A stretch of DNA of 38,465 nucleotides from Micromonospora rosaria (GTDB lineage: Bacteria; Actinomycetota; Actinomycetes; Mycobacteriales; Micromonosporaceae), in NCBI RefSeq assembly GCF_001567585.1, contig NZ_LRQV01000058.1, positions 1 to 38,465 of the forward strand. Direction: 5' to 3'. How positions within the stretch are numbered: position 1 is the first letter of the stretch; every line of letters starts with the position of its first letter. This document shows, in pieces, positions 1 through 8,399 of this stretch. The notes beneath the pieces are model-generated. The model was not told the origin of the DNA. It made no database searches and saw only the letters and a list, made by a program, of their open reading frames with translations. The position numbers and the translations under genes are program-made.

Positions 1-121
1 GGCCGGCCCGGCGGACCGGACCGCACCGGGGCAGGGGCCGCCCGCGCCGGGGCACCGCCCGCCCGGCCCGGGTCGGCGGCCACCCGCGCGTGGTCGCGTC
101 GCGCCGCGGAGGCGACGATGA
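1..121 (+). CDS. Possible 3' end of an upstream gene (partial)
   Basis: A frame is open from the window edge and ends in TGA at 119-121. That stop overlaps the ATG of the next gene in an ATGA junction, the usual sign of translational coupling. The readable 39 residues are Pro, Arg and Gly rich and have no recognisable domain. In actinobacteria the spermidine-synthase-like gene that follows often closes an operon of small membrane proteins (DUF350, DUF4178, DUF4247), so this could be the tail of one of those. That is inference. In DNA this GC-rich, chance open frames of this length are common. Confidence 0.3.
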   Translation, partial: AGPADRTAPGQGPPAPGHRPPGPGRRPPARGRVAPRRRR

Positions 122-1713
122 GCGTCGCCGACGCACCGCTGGCGGCCGGGCCGGAGACCCCGACCCGGCCGTACTGGCGGCTGGCCCGCGCCAGCGTGCT
201 GCTCGCGGTCTTCGTCTGTGCGGCCTGCGGCCTGGTGTACGAGTTGGCCCTGGTCGCCCTCGGCAGCTACCTGATCGGGGACACCGTCGGGCAGGCGTCG
301 ATCGTGCTCGGCGTGATGGTCTTCGCCATGGGCGTCGGGGCGCTGGCCGCCAAGCCGTTCCAGCACCGGGCCGCCGCCGTTTTCGCCGCGATCGAGTTGG
401 CGCTGGCGCTGCTCGGCGGGCTCTCCGTCCTCGGCCTGTACGCCGCCTTCGCCTGGCTGGACCTGTACGGCCCGGCACTGGTCGGCACCGCGTTCGTGCT
501 CGGCCTGCTGATCGGCGCGGAGATCCCGCTGCTGATGGTGCTGTTGCAACGGATCCGGGAACAGGCGGCCGGCAGCGCGGTCGCCGACCTGTTCGCCGCC
601 GACTACGTCGGTGCGCTGCTCGGCGGGCTGGCCTTCCCGTTCCTGCTGCTGCCGATGTTCGGGCAGCTCAAGGGTGCGTTGGTGGTCGGCGCGGTGAACG
701 CGGTGGCCGGGGTGGCGCTGGTCTTCACGGTGTTCCGGCGGGACCTGAGCCGGCGGGCGCTGGGCGCGCTCACCGCCGGCACCGTCGTGGTCTTCCTCTG
801 CCTCTGCTACGCCTGGGTCACCGCCAGGGACTTCGAGGTGACCGCCCGGCAGCAGCTCTACCGGGACCCGGTGGTGCACGCCGAACGCAGCCGGTACCAG
901 GAGATCGTGCTGACCCGGTCGGTGCCGGAGCCCGGCCGGGGCGTCACCGACCTGCGGCTCTTCCTCAACGGCGACCTCCAGTTCAGCTCGATGGACGAGT
1001 ACCGCTACCACGAGGCGCTGGTGCATCCGGCGCTGGCCGGCAGCCGGGGTGAGGTGCTGGTGCTCGGCGCCGGGGACGGCCTCGCGGTGCGGGAGGTGCT
1101 GCGCTACCCCGACGTGGACCGGGTGACCGTGGTGGACCTCGACCCGGCGGTGGTGGCGCTGGCCCGCCGCGACCCGCAACTGCGCCGGCTCAACGGGGAC
1201 GCCTTCGACGACCCCCGGGTACGGGTGCTGCACGCCGACGCGTTCACCTGGCTGCGCGACGCCGCCGACCGGTTCGACGCGATCGTGGTGGACCTGCCCG
1301 ACCCGAACGAGACGGCCACCGCCAAGCTCTACACCGTCGAGTTCTACACCCTGGTCCGGGCGGTGCTGGCCGACGGCGGGCGGATCGTGGTGCAGGGCGG
1401 CTCGCCGTACTTCGCGCCCCGGTCGTACTGGTCGATCGAGGCGGCGATCCGGGAGGCCGGGTTCACCACCGTGCCGTACCACGTGGACGTGCCGTCCTTC
1501 GGCGACTGGGGTTTCCACCTCGCCGCGCCCGGCACCCGTACCCCGGCCCTGGTGCTGCCCTCCGACGCGCCGGACCTGCGCTTTCTCGACGCGGCGACGC
1601 TGCGCGCGGCGGCGACCTTCCCGGCCGACCGGGGTCGGGTCGAGGTGCCACCGTCCACCCTGCTCCATCCGCACGTGCTTGAATACGCCCGTACGGAGTG
1701 GCGCGGTTACTGA
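118..1713 (+). CDS. Membrane-anchored spermidine-synthase-like protein
   Basis: This 531-residue protein has two parts. Residues about 25-240 hold roughly seven hydrophobic segments, so it sits in the cytoplasmic membrane. Residues about 290-500 form a SpeE-type Rossmann methyltransferase-like fold: the nucleotide-binding glycine motif VLGAGDGLAVREVL lies near residue 315, an acidic end-of-strand VDLDP follows, and the loop VVDLPDPNE lies where aminopropyltransferases carry their catalytic aspartate. The family transfers an aminopropyl group from decarboxylated S-adenosylmethionine to an amine, but substrates of these membrane-fused actinobacterial members are not established. The ATG was chosen because GGAGG sits 5 nt upstream. 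The start overlaps the stop of a probable upstream gene, suggesting it closes an operon entering from the left. Confidence 0.85.
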   Translation: MSVADAPLAAGPETPTRPYWRLARASVLLAVFVCAACGLVYELALVALGSYLIGDTVGQASIVLGVMVFAMGVGALAAKPFQHRAAAVFAAIELALALLGGLSVLGLYAAFAWLDLYGPALVGTAFVLGLLIGAEIPLLMVLLQRIREQAAGSAVADLFAADYVGALLGGLAFPFLLLPMFGQLKGALVVGAVNAVAGVALVFTVFRRDLSRRALGALTAGTVVVFLCLCYAWVTARDFEVTARQQLYRDPVVHAERSRYQEIVLTRSVPEPGRGVTDLRLFLNGDLQFSSMDEYRYHEALVHPALAGSRGEVLVLGAGDGLAVREVLRYPDVDRVTVVDLDPAVVALARRDPQLRRLNGDAFDDPRVRVLHADAFTWLRDAADRFDAIVVDLPDPNETATAKLYTVEFYTLVRAVLADGGRIVVQGGSPYFAPRSYWSIEAAIREAGFTTVPYHVDVPSFGDWGFHLAAPGTRTPALVLPSDAPDLRFLDAATLRAAATFPADRGRVEVPPSTLLHPHVLEYARTEWRGY

Positions 1714-1798
1714 CCGCTCCGGCGGATCGCCGACGCGCTTGCCGTGCCGGATTGGCTGCCAGTCGATACGGTGTGTGGTGATCTAGGAGAGGAGAACC

Positions 1799-2602
1799 GT
1801 GGTCGAACCGCAGAACTCGCCGCCGGCGCGTACCCGCCCGAGCGTCGTCACCATGTCCAGCTATCTGATCATCCTGTTCGTCGTCACCCAGGTGATCAAC
1901 CTGCTGTTGTCCTTCACCACCATCAGCGCGACCCGGGAGGCGTTCCGGTCCGCGTACCAGGGCGCGGACCCGCAGGGCGCCGACACTCTCGCCGGGGTGG
2001 GCGTGGCGTTCGCCATCGCCGCCAGTGTCTTCACCGTGCTGCTCGCGGTCGGCCTGCTCGTGCTGGCCCTGCTGAACAACCGGGGCAAGAACTGGTCCCG
2101 GATCACCACCTGGGTGGTCGGTGGCCTGCTGGTCTGCTGCACCGGTGGCGGGCTGATCAGCGGCGCGGCCGGGGTGACCGGCAGCCAGGGCAGCAGCCCG
2201 GACCTGGACACCGAGGAGTTGCAGCGGCGCCTGGAGGCGGAACTGCCGTCCTGGTACAACGGCCTCACCCTGACCCTCAACGTGATCGGGCTGCTCGCCC
2301 TGCTCGCGGCGCTGATCCTGCTGGCACTGCCGGCGGCCAACGAGTTCTTCCGCAAGCCGCAGACGGCTCCCGGCGGGTACCCGCCGGGCCAGCCGGGCTA
2401 CCCGCAGACCCCGGGCTACCCGCAGACCCCGGGCTACCCGCAGCACCCCGGCGAGCCGGGTTACCCGCAGACCCCGGGTGCGCCGGGTTACCCGCCGACG
2501 CCCGGTGCGCCGGGCTACCCGCAGTACCCCGGCCAGTCCACGCCGCCGCCGGGCCAGCCGCCGGCCTCCGGTGACCAGGGGCCGTCCGACCGCCCCTCCT
2601 GA
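1799..2602 (+). CDS. Four-pass membrane protein with Pro/Gly/Tyr repeat tail
   Basis: This is a 267-residue protein of unknown function. Four hydrophobic segments are visible (about residues 20-42, 62-95, 101-125 and 158-182). The last 80 residues form a low-complexity tail of repeated PGYPQTPG-like units. Such tails are common on actinobacterial membrane proteins and probably face the cytoplasm or cell wall as a flexible, sticky segment. The GTG start is preceded by an AGGAGAGGAG Shine-Dalgarno stretch. A large stem-loop begins 26 bp after the stop, so this is probably a single-gene transcript. I do not recognise a named family. Confidence 0.75.
   Translation: MVEPQNSPPARTRPSVVTMSSYLIILFVVTQVINLLLSFTTISATREAFRSAYQGADPQGADTLAGVGVAFAIAASVFTVLLAVGLLVLALLNNRGKNWSRITTWVVGGLLVCCTGGGLISGAAGVTGSQGSSPDLDTEELQRRLEAELPSWYNGLTLTLNVIGLLALLAALILLALPAANEFFRKPQTAPGGYPPGQPGYPQTPGYPQTPGYPQHPGEPGYPQTPGAPGYPPTPGAPGYPQYPGQSTPPPGQPPASGDQGPSDRPS
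2391..2529 (+). repeat. Tandem 18-bp-type repeats encoding PGYPQTP units
   Basis: About seven imperfect copies of a unit reading roughly cagaccccgggctacccg encode the Pro/Gly/Tyr tail of the preceding membrane protein. The first copies are nearly identical; later ones insert Glu-Pro-Gly or Ala-Pro-Gly. Copy number is likely to vary between strains by slippage. Confidence 0.8.
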
Positions 2603-2628
2603 CCGCCGCGTCCACGTCACGGCACCCT

Positions 2629-2682
2629 CGACTGATCCCTCCGCACCGGTCGCACCCGAGACCTACGCGGAGGGATCAGTCG
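2629..2682. terminator. Stem-loop with 16-bp perfect arms
   Basis: The left arm 2629-2644 (cgactgatccctccgc) and right arm 2667-2682 are perfect reverse complements around a 22-nt loop. It starts 26 bp after a stop codon and is not followed by a T-run, so it would act as a GC-rich, actinomycete-style terminator or an mRNA 3' end stabiliser. A further direct copy of its right-arm core gagggatcag lies at 2696-2705. Confidence 0.6.
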
Positions 2683-2792
2683 TGTTGGCCTGCCCGAGGG
2701 ATCAGCGCGCCTGGCACGCGGTCGCCGGGCCGGGCGCGGAACCGGTCCGATGGATTCCGGTCGACGCAGGGGTTTCGGTCCGGCGGCTCCTC

Positions 2793-2810
2793 GGTTACCT
2801 TGTGGTAACC
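2793..2810. promoter_or_regulatory. Palindrome GGTTACC-N4-GGTAACC, candidate operator
   Basis: The arms at 2793-2799 and 2804-2810 are perfect 7-bp reverse complements separated by ttgt. The site lies 75 bp upstream of the dehydrogenase start, in the only AT-richer patch of the intergenic region, where a promoter is expected. No regulator gene adjoins it, so the cognate protein is unknown. Confidence 0.4.
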
Positions 2811-2885
2811 ACGCTGCTGGTGTGCCGGCGGCGAACGCCTGGTTCACCCGGCGACCCCGCCCGCCCGTCCCGTGAGGTCCGTTCC

Positions 2886-3695
2886 GTGCCGTCCGACCCG
2901 AGCCCGACCGAGCGGTGGGCCCTGATCACCGGAGCGACCGCCGGCATCGGGGCCGCCTTCGCGCGCCGGCTCGCCGCCGACGGCTGGCACCTGGTCCTGG
3001 TGGCCCGGGACGCCGATCGGCTCGACGCGGTCGCCACGGAGTTGACCGGCCGGCACGGGCGACGGGTCGAGCCGCTTCCCGCCGATCTGTCCACCGAGGA
3101 CGGCTGCGCCGCTGTGGAGCGGCGGGTCGCCGCGGATCCCCCGGTCGACCTGCTGGTCAACAACGCCGGGTACAGCCTCAACCGGTCGTTCGTCCACTCC
3201 ACTCCGGCGGACGAGGAGCGGCTGTTACGTCTCAACGTGCACGCGGTGTTGCGACTGACCCAGGCGGCATTGCGGCCGATGACCGAGCGGCACCATGGGG
3301 CAGTGATAAATGTCTCTTCGGTTGCCGGGTTCGGTCCGGTGATGCCGGGTTCGACCTACCCGGCGAGCAAGGCGTGGGTGACCAGTTTCAGTGAATCGGT
3401 CGGCCAGTCGGTCCGTCCGTTCGGCGTCCGAGTGATGGCCGTCTGTCCCGGCTACACCCGTACCGAATTCCACGAACGCGCCGGCATCAACACCTCGGCG
3501 CTGCCCGGCTGGATGTGGCTCAAGGCCGACGACGTGGCCGCCGAAGCCCTACGTGACCTGCATAAAGGGAAGATGGTCTCTGTCCCCGCGTGGCGGTACA
3601 AGCTCGCCGTGGCGGGGCTGCGGCACGCCCCGCGGCGACTGCTGCACGCCCTCACCCGGGACACCCGGGGTCGGGTCGCCCGCGACCCCGGATGA
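2886..3695 (+). CDS. Short-chain dehydrogenase/reductase (SDR)
   Basis: This 269-residue classical SDR would be a cytoplasmic NAD(P)-dependent oxidoreductase. Visible motifs are the cofactor glycine motif TGATAGIG (residues 15-22), LLVNNAG (89-95), the catalytic serine in INVSSVAG (about 144-145) and the Tyr-x3-Lys pair Y158/K162 in YPASK. All key residues are present, so an active enzyme is expected. Its substrate cannot be told from sequence; this group includes many uncharacterised actinobacterial members. The GTG start was chosen because GAGG sits 8 nt upstream and the family's N-terminus fits. The same frame stays open further upstream but lacks SDR sequence. It stands alone on its transcript, with pyrE 157 bp downstream. 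Confidence 0.88.
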   Translation: MPSDPSPTERWALITGATAGIGAAFARRLAADGWHLVLVARDADRLDAVATELTGRHGRRVEPLPADLSTEDGCAAVERRVAADPPVDLLVNNAGYSLNRSFVHSTPADEERLLRLNVHAVLRLTQAALRPMTERHHGAVINVSSVAGFGPVMPGSTYPASKAWVTSFSESVGQSVRPFGVRVMAVCPGYTRTEFHERAGINTSALPGWMWLKADDVAAEALRDLHKGKMVSVPAWRYKLAVAGLRHAPRRLLHALTRDTRGRVARDPG

Positions 3696-3852
3696 GCCCG
3701 CCGGTCGCCGCCGGCTGTCCGGCCCGGTCCGGCTGGAGACAGTTTGCAGTTGCACAGAGTAGCCAGGCATCGCCAACCATCGGTCGCCCGCTCGGCTGAC
3801 CCGTGCGGGGCCCACACCCGGCTCCCAGACTTGCGCAGTACCCTCTACCCCC

Positions 3853-4392
3853 ATGGGGGACCACGACGACCTGCGTAAATTCATCACTGACCTGGCTGTC
3901 GTCCACGGCCGGGTCGTGCTCTCCTCCGGCCGGGAGGCGGACTGGTACGTCGATCTGCGGCGCGTCACGCTCCATCACCAGGCGGCGCCGTTGGTCGGTC
4001 GGGTGCTGCTCGACCTGACCGCTGACTGGCAGTACGACGCGGTCGGCGGGCTCACCCTGGGCGCGGACCCGATCGCGCTCTCGATGCTGCACGCCGCCTC
4101 GGCGACCGACCGGTCGCTGGACGCGTTCGTGGTCCGCAAGGCGGGCAAGGCGCACGGCCTTCAGCGTCGAATCGAAGGACCCGACGTGGCCGGGCGGCGG
4201 GTCCTGGCGGTGGAGGACACCTCGACGACGGGCGGCAGCGTGTTGACCGCCGTCGAGGCGTTGCGTGAGGCGGGGGCCGAGGTGGTGGGTGTGGCGGTTA
4301 TTGTTGATCGAGGCGCTGGCGACGCGGTGCGAGCCGCTGGGCTGCCGTATCGAGCCGCCTATACGTTGGCTGACCTCGGCCTTCTGGCGTAA
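3853..4392 (+). CDS. pyrE: Orotate phosphoribosyltransferase
   Basis: This 179-residue enzyme joins orotate to phosphoribosyl pyrophosphate to give OMP, the fifth step of pyrimidine synthesis, in the cytoplasm. The PRPP-binding signature VLAVEDTSTTGGS occupies residues 117-129. The conserved lysine-rich active-site loop RKAGKAHG is at 95-102, and the N-terminal LSSGREADWYVDLR matches the orotate-site strand of bacterial PyrE. Length is typical for actinobacterial PyrE (about 180). The ATG at 3853 has little Shine-Dalgarno sequence in front of it, so a short-leader or leaderless message is possible. No other pyrimidine gene is in the window, as in other actinobacteria where pyrE stands apart from the pyr operon. 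Confidence 0.93.
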   Translation: MGDHDDLRKFITDLAVVHGRVVLSSGREADWYVDLRRVTLHHQAAPLVGRVLLDLTADWQYDAVGGLTLGADPIALSMLHAASATDRSLDAFVVRKAGKAHGLQRRIEGPDVAGRRVLAVEDTSTTGGSVLTAVEALREAGAEVVGVAVIVDRGAGDAVRAAGLPYRAAYTLADLGLLA

Positions 4393-4458
4393 AAGTTTGC
4401 CGATTCGGATCTGCTGATATGCAGGCGGATCGATGCTGCTGGTGGAAGGATGGAATAC

Positions 4459-4827
4459 GTGGGAACTGCGTTGGCTGAAATGACCATGCCTCAGATCTCG
4501 CCGCTTGCCGGCGAGCCGATCGAACGTGCCGACGCCGAGCGGCTGGCCGGGGTCCTCAAGGCCCTTGCCGACCCCGCCCGGCTGCGGCTGCTCAGCCTGA
4601 TCCAGTCGGCACCGGAGGGGGAGGCGTGCGTCTGCGATCTGACCGCGCCGCTCGGCCTCTCCCAGCCGACGGTCAGCCACCACCTGCGTATCCTCACCGA
4701 GGCCGGCTTGCTGGAGCGGGAGAAGCGCGGCGTGTGGGCCTACTACCGGCTGGTGCCGTCGGCGATCGCCACGATCGCCGATCTGCTCACCCCGCCGCGC
4801 AAGCGGGCCACCAAGAAGGCCCGCTGA
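4459..4827 (+). CDS. ArsR/SmtB-type metalloregulator with CVC motif
   Basis: This 122-residue winged-helix repressor belongs to the ArsR family. The segment EACVCDLTAPLGLSQPTVSH (about residues 55-74) joins an ELCVCDL-like metal site in the recognition-region helix to the DNA-contacting helix. In ArsR proteins the two cysteines (here C57 and C59) bind As(III), Sb(III) or related soft metals and trigger release from DNA. A basic C-terminal tail (KRATKKAR) follows. GTG 4459 was chosen because GGAAGG lies 9 nt upstream; ATG 4450 is in frame but abuts that site with no spacing. No efflux pump, arsenate reductase or other metal gene is nearby, so it is an orphan that may regulate itself or act on a distant target. 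Confidence 0.85.
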   Translation: MGTALAEMTMPQISPLAGEPIERADAERLAGVLKALADPARLRLLSLIQSAPEGEACVCDLTAPLGLSQPTVSHHLRILTEAGLLEREKRGVWAYYRLVPSAIATIADLLTPPRKRATKKAR

Positions 4828-4893
4828 CGGTATCCGTCACCTCCGGTGGTCGGCGCGAGCCGGCCACCGGGGTGGGCGGTGTCCGCCGGTGGG

Positions 4894-5871
4894 TCAGCGG
4901 TTGACCGGCGTCCGGTAGGACTCCGGCGGCTGGTAGGTGGACTCCTGCGTGGTCAGTTCGTTGGCGGCCCGGAGTTCCTGGGCGGCCCGGCGCAGCCGAC
5001 GCTGCTCGGCGACGAACATCGCGCCGACGACGGCCAGGCCGAGCAGGAAGAGGCCGAGGATCGGCAGCAGGTTGTCGCCGGGGGCGCTCAGCGACCGCTC
5101 CTCGGTCTGCCACGGCCACAGGGCGCGGAGGCTGCCCAGCAGCGCGCCGGCCATCACCGCCAGCGTCATGCGCCGGTGCCGGTCCAGCAGCCACTGGAGC
5201 AGCTTCACGAACGAGGCCAGGCCGACCACCATGCCGGTGGCGAAGACCGCGATGTAGCCGAGGTCCCGGTCGTTGAGCGCGGTGATCGTCGGCTCGTACA
5301 GGCCCACGGTGAGCAGCAGGAACGACCCGGAGACCCCGGGCAGGACCAGCGCGCAGACCGCCACCGCCGCCGCCACCAGCACCACGAGCGGATGCGGCGT
5401 CAGTTCCGCCTGCGGCAGGCCGGTCAGCAGGAAGGCACCCACCGCGGCGAGGACCATGGCCACCACGTGCCCGCTCCGCCACGGCCGGCCCGCCATCGAG
5501 ACGGGTACCGCCACCGAGGCGAGCACCAGGCCGAGGAAGAGCCCCCGGGTGTGCTCCGGGTACTCCGTCAGCACGGGTTCGAGCAGCTTGGCGGCGAGCA
5601 GCAGGCCCGGCACCATGCCGAAGAAGACCGGCAGCACCACCGACCAGTGCACGTAGCCGATCTGCTGGCCCGCGCGCCGCCAGCCCCGGCCCCGGGGTAC
5701 GTCCGACACCGCGTAGCGAACGGCGTTCACCACGTGCCCGGCGGAGGCGATGAGCCGTTCGTACACGCCGGTGACGAGTGCGATCGTGCCTCCGCTGATC
5801 CCGGGCACGGCCTCGGCCACGCCGATGGCGGCCCCCCGGAAGACATGACCGATCCGTTCACCCAGTGCCAT
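4894..5871 (-). CDS. DUF368 family membrane protein (PopT-type)
   Basis: This polytopic membrane protein has 325 residues and about nine hydrophobic segments. The N-terminal signature GAAIGVAEAVPGISGGT followed by ALVTGVYERL is the hallmark of DUF368, and a second, related motif VLPGVSGSFLLLTVGLYEP recurs mid-protein, consistent with the family's internal duplication. Members have been reported as polyprenyl-phosphate transporters (PopT) that return undecaprenyl phosphate across the membrane for reuse in wall synthesis. The C-terminus is a hydrophilic, probably cytoplasmic tail. The ATG at 5871 begins the conserved domain. It lies 131 bp downstream of a DedA gene on the same strand, and DedA is the other family reported to do this job. 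Confidence 0.85.
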   Translation of the reverse strand: MALGERIGHVFRGAAIGVAEAVPGISGGTIALVTGVYERLIASAGHVVNAVRYAVSDVPRGRGWRRAGQQIGYVHWSVVLPVFFGMVPGLLLAAKLLEPVLTEYPEHTRGLFLGLVLASVAVPVSMAGRPWRSGHVVAMVLAAVGAFLLTGLPQAELTPHPLVVLVAAAVAVCALVLPGVSGSFLLLTVGLYEPTITALNDRDLGYIAVFATGMVVGLASFVKLLQWLLDRHRRMTLAVMAGALLGSLRALWPWQTEERSLSAPGDNLLPILGLFLLGLAVVGAMFVAEQRRLRRAAQELRAANELTTQESTYQPPESYRTPVNR

Positions 5872-6002
5872 GGAGCATCCGTTCGTCGTACGCCCGGACC
5901 GCCGGACGCGGCCCGGTGACGTGGCCAACCAGGCTACCGGTGATCGACTCGGACCCTCGGTGGCCCTGGGCTGCGACGATGGTGAATTCGCTGATTCTCC
6001 AC

Positions 6003-6644
6003 TCAGGCTCGGCGGGCGGCCGTCCGGGCCCGGAGCACCTCGAACACGATCGGCAGGACCGAGATCAGCACGATCGCGATCAGGATCGCCTCGATGTTCG
6101 CCTTCACGAACGGGATCTGGCCGAGGAAGTACCCGAGCACCGTCACCCCGGTGCCCCACAGGATGCCGCCGACCACGTTGTAGGTGACGAAGGTGCGGTA
6201 GTTCATCCGGCTCACGCCGGCCACGATCGGGGTGAACGTCCGTACGATCGGCACGAACCGGGCGAGCACGATCGAGCGGGCGCCGTACTTCTCGAAGAAG
6301 TCGTGCGCCTTGACCACGTTCTCCTGCTTGAAGAACCGGGAGTTCGGCCGCCGGAACAACGCCGGCCCGACCTTGCGGCCGAAGGCGTACCCGACCTGGT
6401 CGCCGACGACCGCGGCGATGGTGATCAGCAGGCAGACCAGCCACAGCGGATAGGTGATGTACTGCCCGTCGGCGGTGAGCAGGCCGGCGGTGAACAGCAG
6501 CGAGTCACCCGGCAGGAAGAAGCCGATCAGCAGCCCGGACTCGGCGAAGACGATGGCGAGGATCCCGAGCAGCCCGAAGGTCGAGATCAGGAACTCCGGA
6601 TCGAGCCAGTCCGGGCCCAGGGCGAGAGTGGTGGGCGTCGGCAC
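6003..6644 (-). CDS. DedA family membrane protein
   Basis: This 213-residue inner-membrane protein has the DedA (VTT/SNARE-associated) fold. Visible motifs are the re-entrant segment FAESGLLIGFFLPGDSLLF (about residues 33-51), with conserved acidic residues, and ARFVPIVRTFTPIVAG (about 125-140), the family's arginine/proline signature. Some DedA proteins (UptA) recycle undecaprenyl phosphate; others scramble phospholipids or affect proton-motive force. The GTG start has GGAGG 7 nt upstream. It is followed on the same strand by a DUF368 gene, so the two may form one transcript. A second DedA paralogue lies at 25851-26492. Confidence 0.9.
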   Translation of the reverse strand: MPTPTTLALGPDWLDPEFLISTFGLLGILAIVFAESGLLIGFFLPGDSLLFTAGLLTADGQYITYPLWLVCLLITIAAVVGDQVGYAFGRKVGPALFRRPNSRFFKQENVVKAHDFFEKYGARSIVLARFVPIVRTFTPIVAGVSRMNYRTFVTYNVVGGILWGTGVTVLGYFLGQIPFVKANIEAILIAIVLISVLPIVFEVLRARTAARRA

Positions 6645-6815
6645 GAGGCGACCTCCGAGTCGGGCCAGGTGGGAGTGCGACGTCCGCCGGGTGGGTCGAC
6701 GGTCCTGCTGCCCCGGCGGCGGCTCGTCCGTAGTCTAGGCGCGCCGCCGCCCGGCCCCGGGTGTCTCCGCGCCGACGCCGCGCCCCAGCCGCCGGTACCG
6801 CACGTCGGCCGGCGC

Positions 6816-8399
6816 TCAGCCGCCGGTGCCCCGACGTCGGGTGACCAGGAAGATGACGGCCCCGACGACGACGAGCGCGAGGCCGATCCCGGCGATGGTG
6901 GCGACCGGGGCACCGGTGATCGGCAGTCCGCCGCCCGCACCGCCGTCACCGTCGTCGCCGCCGTCCGGGCCGGTCGTGTCGACCACGATCGTCGCGGTGT
7001 CGTTGCCCGGGTCCAGGTCCCGGGCGAACTCGTCGGCCACACCGAGGTGCAGCAGCTTGACCGTGCTGGTGTGCCGGCCCGCCGTGTCGACACGCAGCGA
7101 GAAGGGGAACTCGGCCCGCTCGCCGACACGCAGCACCCCGGGCAGGTAACAGGTGTAGCGCCGTCCCCCGGGCCGGCCGGGCTCCTCGCCCTGGTCGTCG
7201 TCGGTACGGCAGTGCTCGCTGGCCCGGACCGCCGTGGTGCCCTCGGGTACGGCCACGTCGACCATCGTGTAGAAGCCGCGCGTACCCCAGGTGGCCAGGG
7301 CCGCCGGCCCCGCGTTGGTGAACCCGACGGTGACCGGGACGGTCCGGCCGACCGAGGTGTCGACCCGGGCCCCGTCGGCGACCGCGTCGGCCCGCTGGTC
7401 GCCCTGGACGGTGATCGTGATCGCGGTCGCGTTGTCCTCCGGGTCGACGTCCGACTGCGGGTCACCCGCCGCCCGCTCCCGCTGCTGCGACCGGGTCACC
7501 GGCCCCAGCCCCAGCACCCCGTCGGTGCCGTTCTCGCCGATCCTGTCGACCGGCGCGTGCTGCGAGCGGAGCGCCGCCCAGTCGGCCGGGGTGAGCCAGA
7601 GGGCGGAGCCGTGCTGGGTGTTCGGCGCCCAGGAGTCCCCGGGCAGGGCGAAGCCGAACCCGGTGTCGACCCGGACGGTCTCGCCCGGCGCCAGCGCCCG
7701 GTCGAAGGTGCAGGCGAACATCACCGGCGTGGAGTGGTGTGGCCCCCCGGTCGCGTACTCGCAGTTGCGGTACCGCGTGGCGGGGGCGAGACCGTAGTTG
7801 CCGACGACGTAGAGGACGAGCTGCCCGACGGCCTGCTCGCCCTGGTTGGTGACGGTCAGCGGGGCCGGCACGGTGGCGCCGGGCCGACCGCTCAGCGCCA
7901 CCTGGGCGGGCGAGACCAGGTCGACGCCCTCGCCGACGGCGACCGTCGACCGGTAACCAGCCCGGCCCCCGCCCCGCTCGGTGACCGTGAAGGCCAACTC
8001 GCCCTGCTGGCCCGCCCCGGCGCCCGGCCGCAGCGTCACGGCGAGGTGAAGCAGGCTCGTCACCGGCTCCTCCTCGTTGTTGACGGTGCAGGTCAGCACG
8101 GCGCCGTCCGCCGTGCAGTCGGCCGTCGGGACGGTCACCTCGGCGAACCTGTCGACCCCGCTGCGGTCCACGGTGACCGTGAACTCGGGCAGTGGCCGGT
8201 CGGCCAGCGCGGTGAGCGTGACGTGCTTCGCCGGGCCACCGGGAGCGAGCAGCACGCTGTTGGCGTACAGGCCGAACTCCACGGCCGGGCGGACGTCGGC
8301 CGGCTCCGGCGCGGCGGCGACGGGGGCGGCTGCGGTGGTGACCAGGGCGGCGGCGACGCCGAGCCCGGCCAGCAGCCGCCGGGTCGAGTGCTTGCGCAT
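6816..8399 (-). CDS. LPXTG-anchored cell-wall surface protein
   Basis: This 527-residue secreted protein starts with a Sec signal peptide: a basic MRKHSTRR, a hydrophobic core, and an Ala-rich cleavage region near residues 25-32. The long extracellular part is rich in Val, Thr and Gly, with paired Cys residues, and resembles stacked DUF11/immunoglobulin-like beta domains. After a Gly/Asp spacer, residues 492-496 read LPITG. A hydrophobic helix and a short Arg-rich tail follow, which is a complete sortase sorting signal. A housekeeping sortase elsewhere in the genome would link it to peptidoglycan. The ATG was chosen for the GGAG upstream and the signal peptide start; the frame runs further upstream without sense. 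Function beyond surface display is unknown. Confidence 0.85.
   Translation of the reverse strand: MRKHSTRRLLAGLGVAAALVTTAAAPVAAAPEPADVRPAVEFGLYANSVLLAPGGPAKHVTLTALADRPLPEFTVTVDRSGVDRFAEVTVPTADCTADGAVLTCTVNNEEEPVTSLLHLAVTLRPGAGAGQQGELAFTVTERGGGRAGYRSTVAVGEGVDLVSPAQVALSGRPGATVPAPLTVTNQGEQAVGQLVLYVVGNYGLAPATRYRNCEYATGGPHHSTPVMFACTFDRALAPGETVRVDTGFGFALPGDSWAPNTQHGSALWLTPADWAALRSQHAPVDRIGENGTDGVLGLGPVTRSQQRERAAGDPQSDVDPEDNATAITITVQGDQRADAVADGARVDTSVGRTVPVTVGFTNAGPAALATWGTRGFYTMVDVAVPEGTTAVRASEHCRTDDDQGEEPGRPGGRRYTCYLPGVLRVGERAEFPFSLRVDTAGRHTSTVKLLHLGVADEFARDLDPGNDTATIVVDTTGPDGGDDGDGGAGGGLPITGAPVATIAGIGLALVVVGAVIFLVTRRRGTGG

Noticed and set aside
2603..2885. N-terminal extension of the short-chain dehydrogenase
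   Set aside because: The frame is open upstream but crosses a large stem-loop and the 3' end of the previous gene. GTG 2886 has a good ribosome site and gives the usual SDR start.
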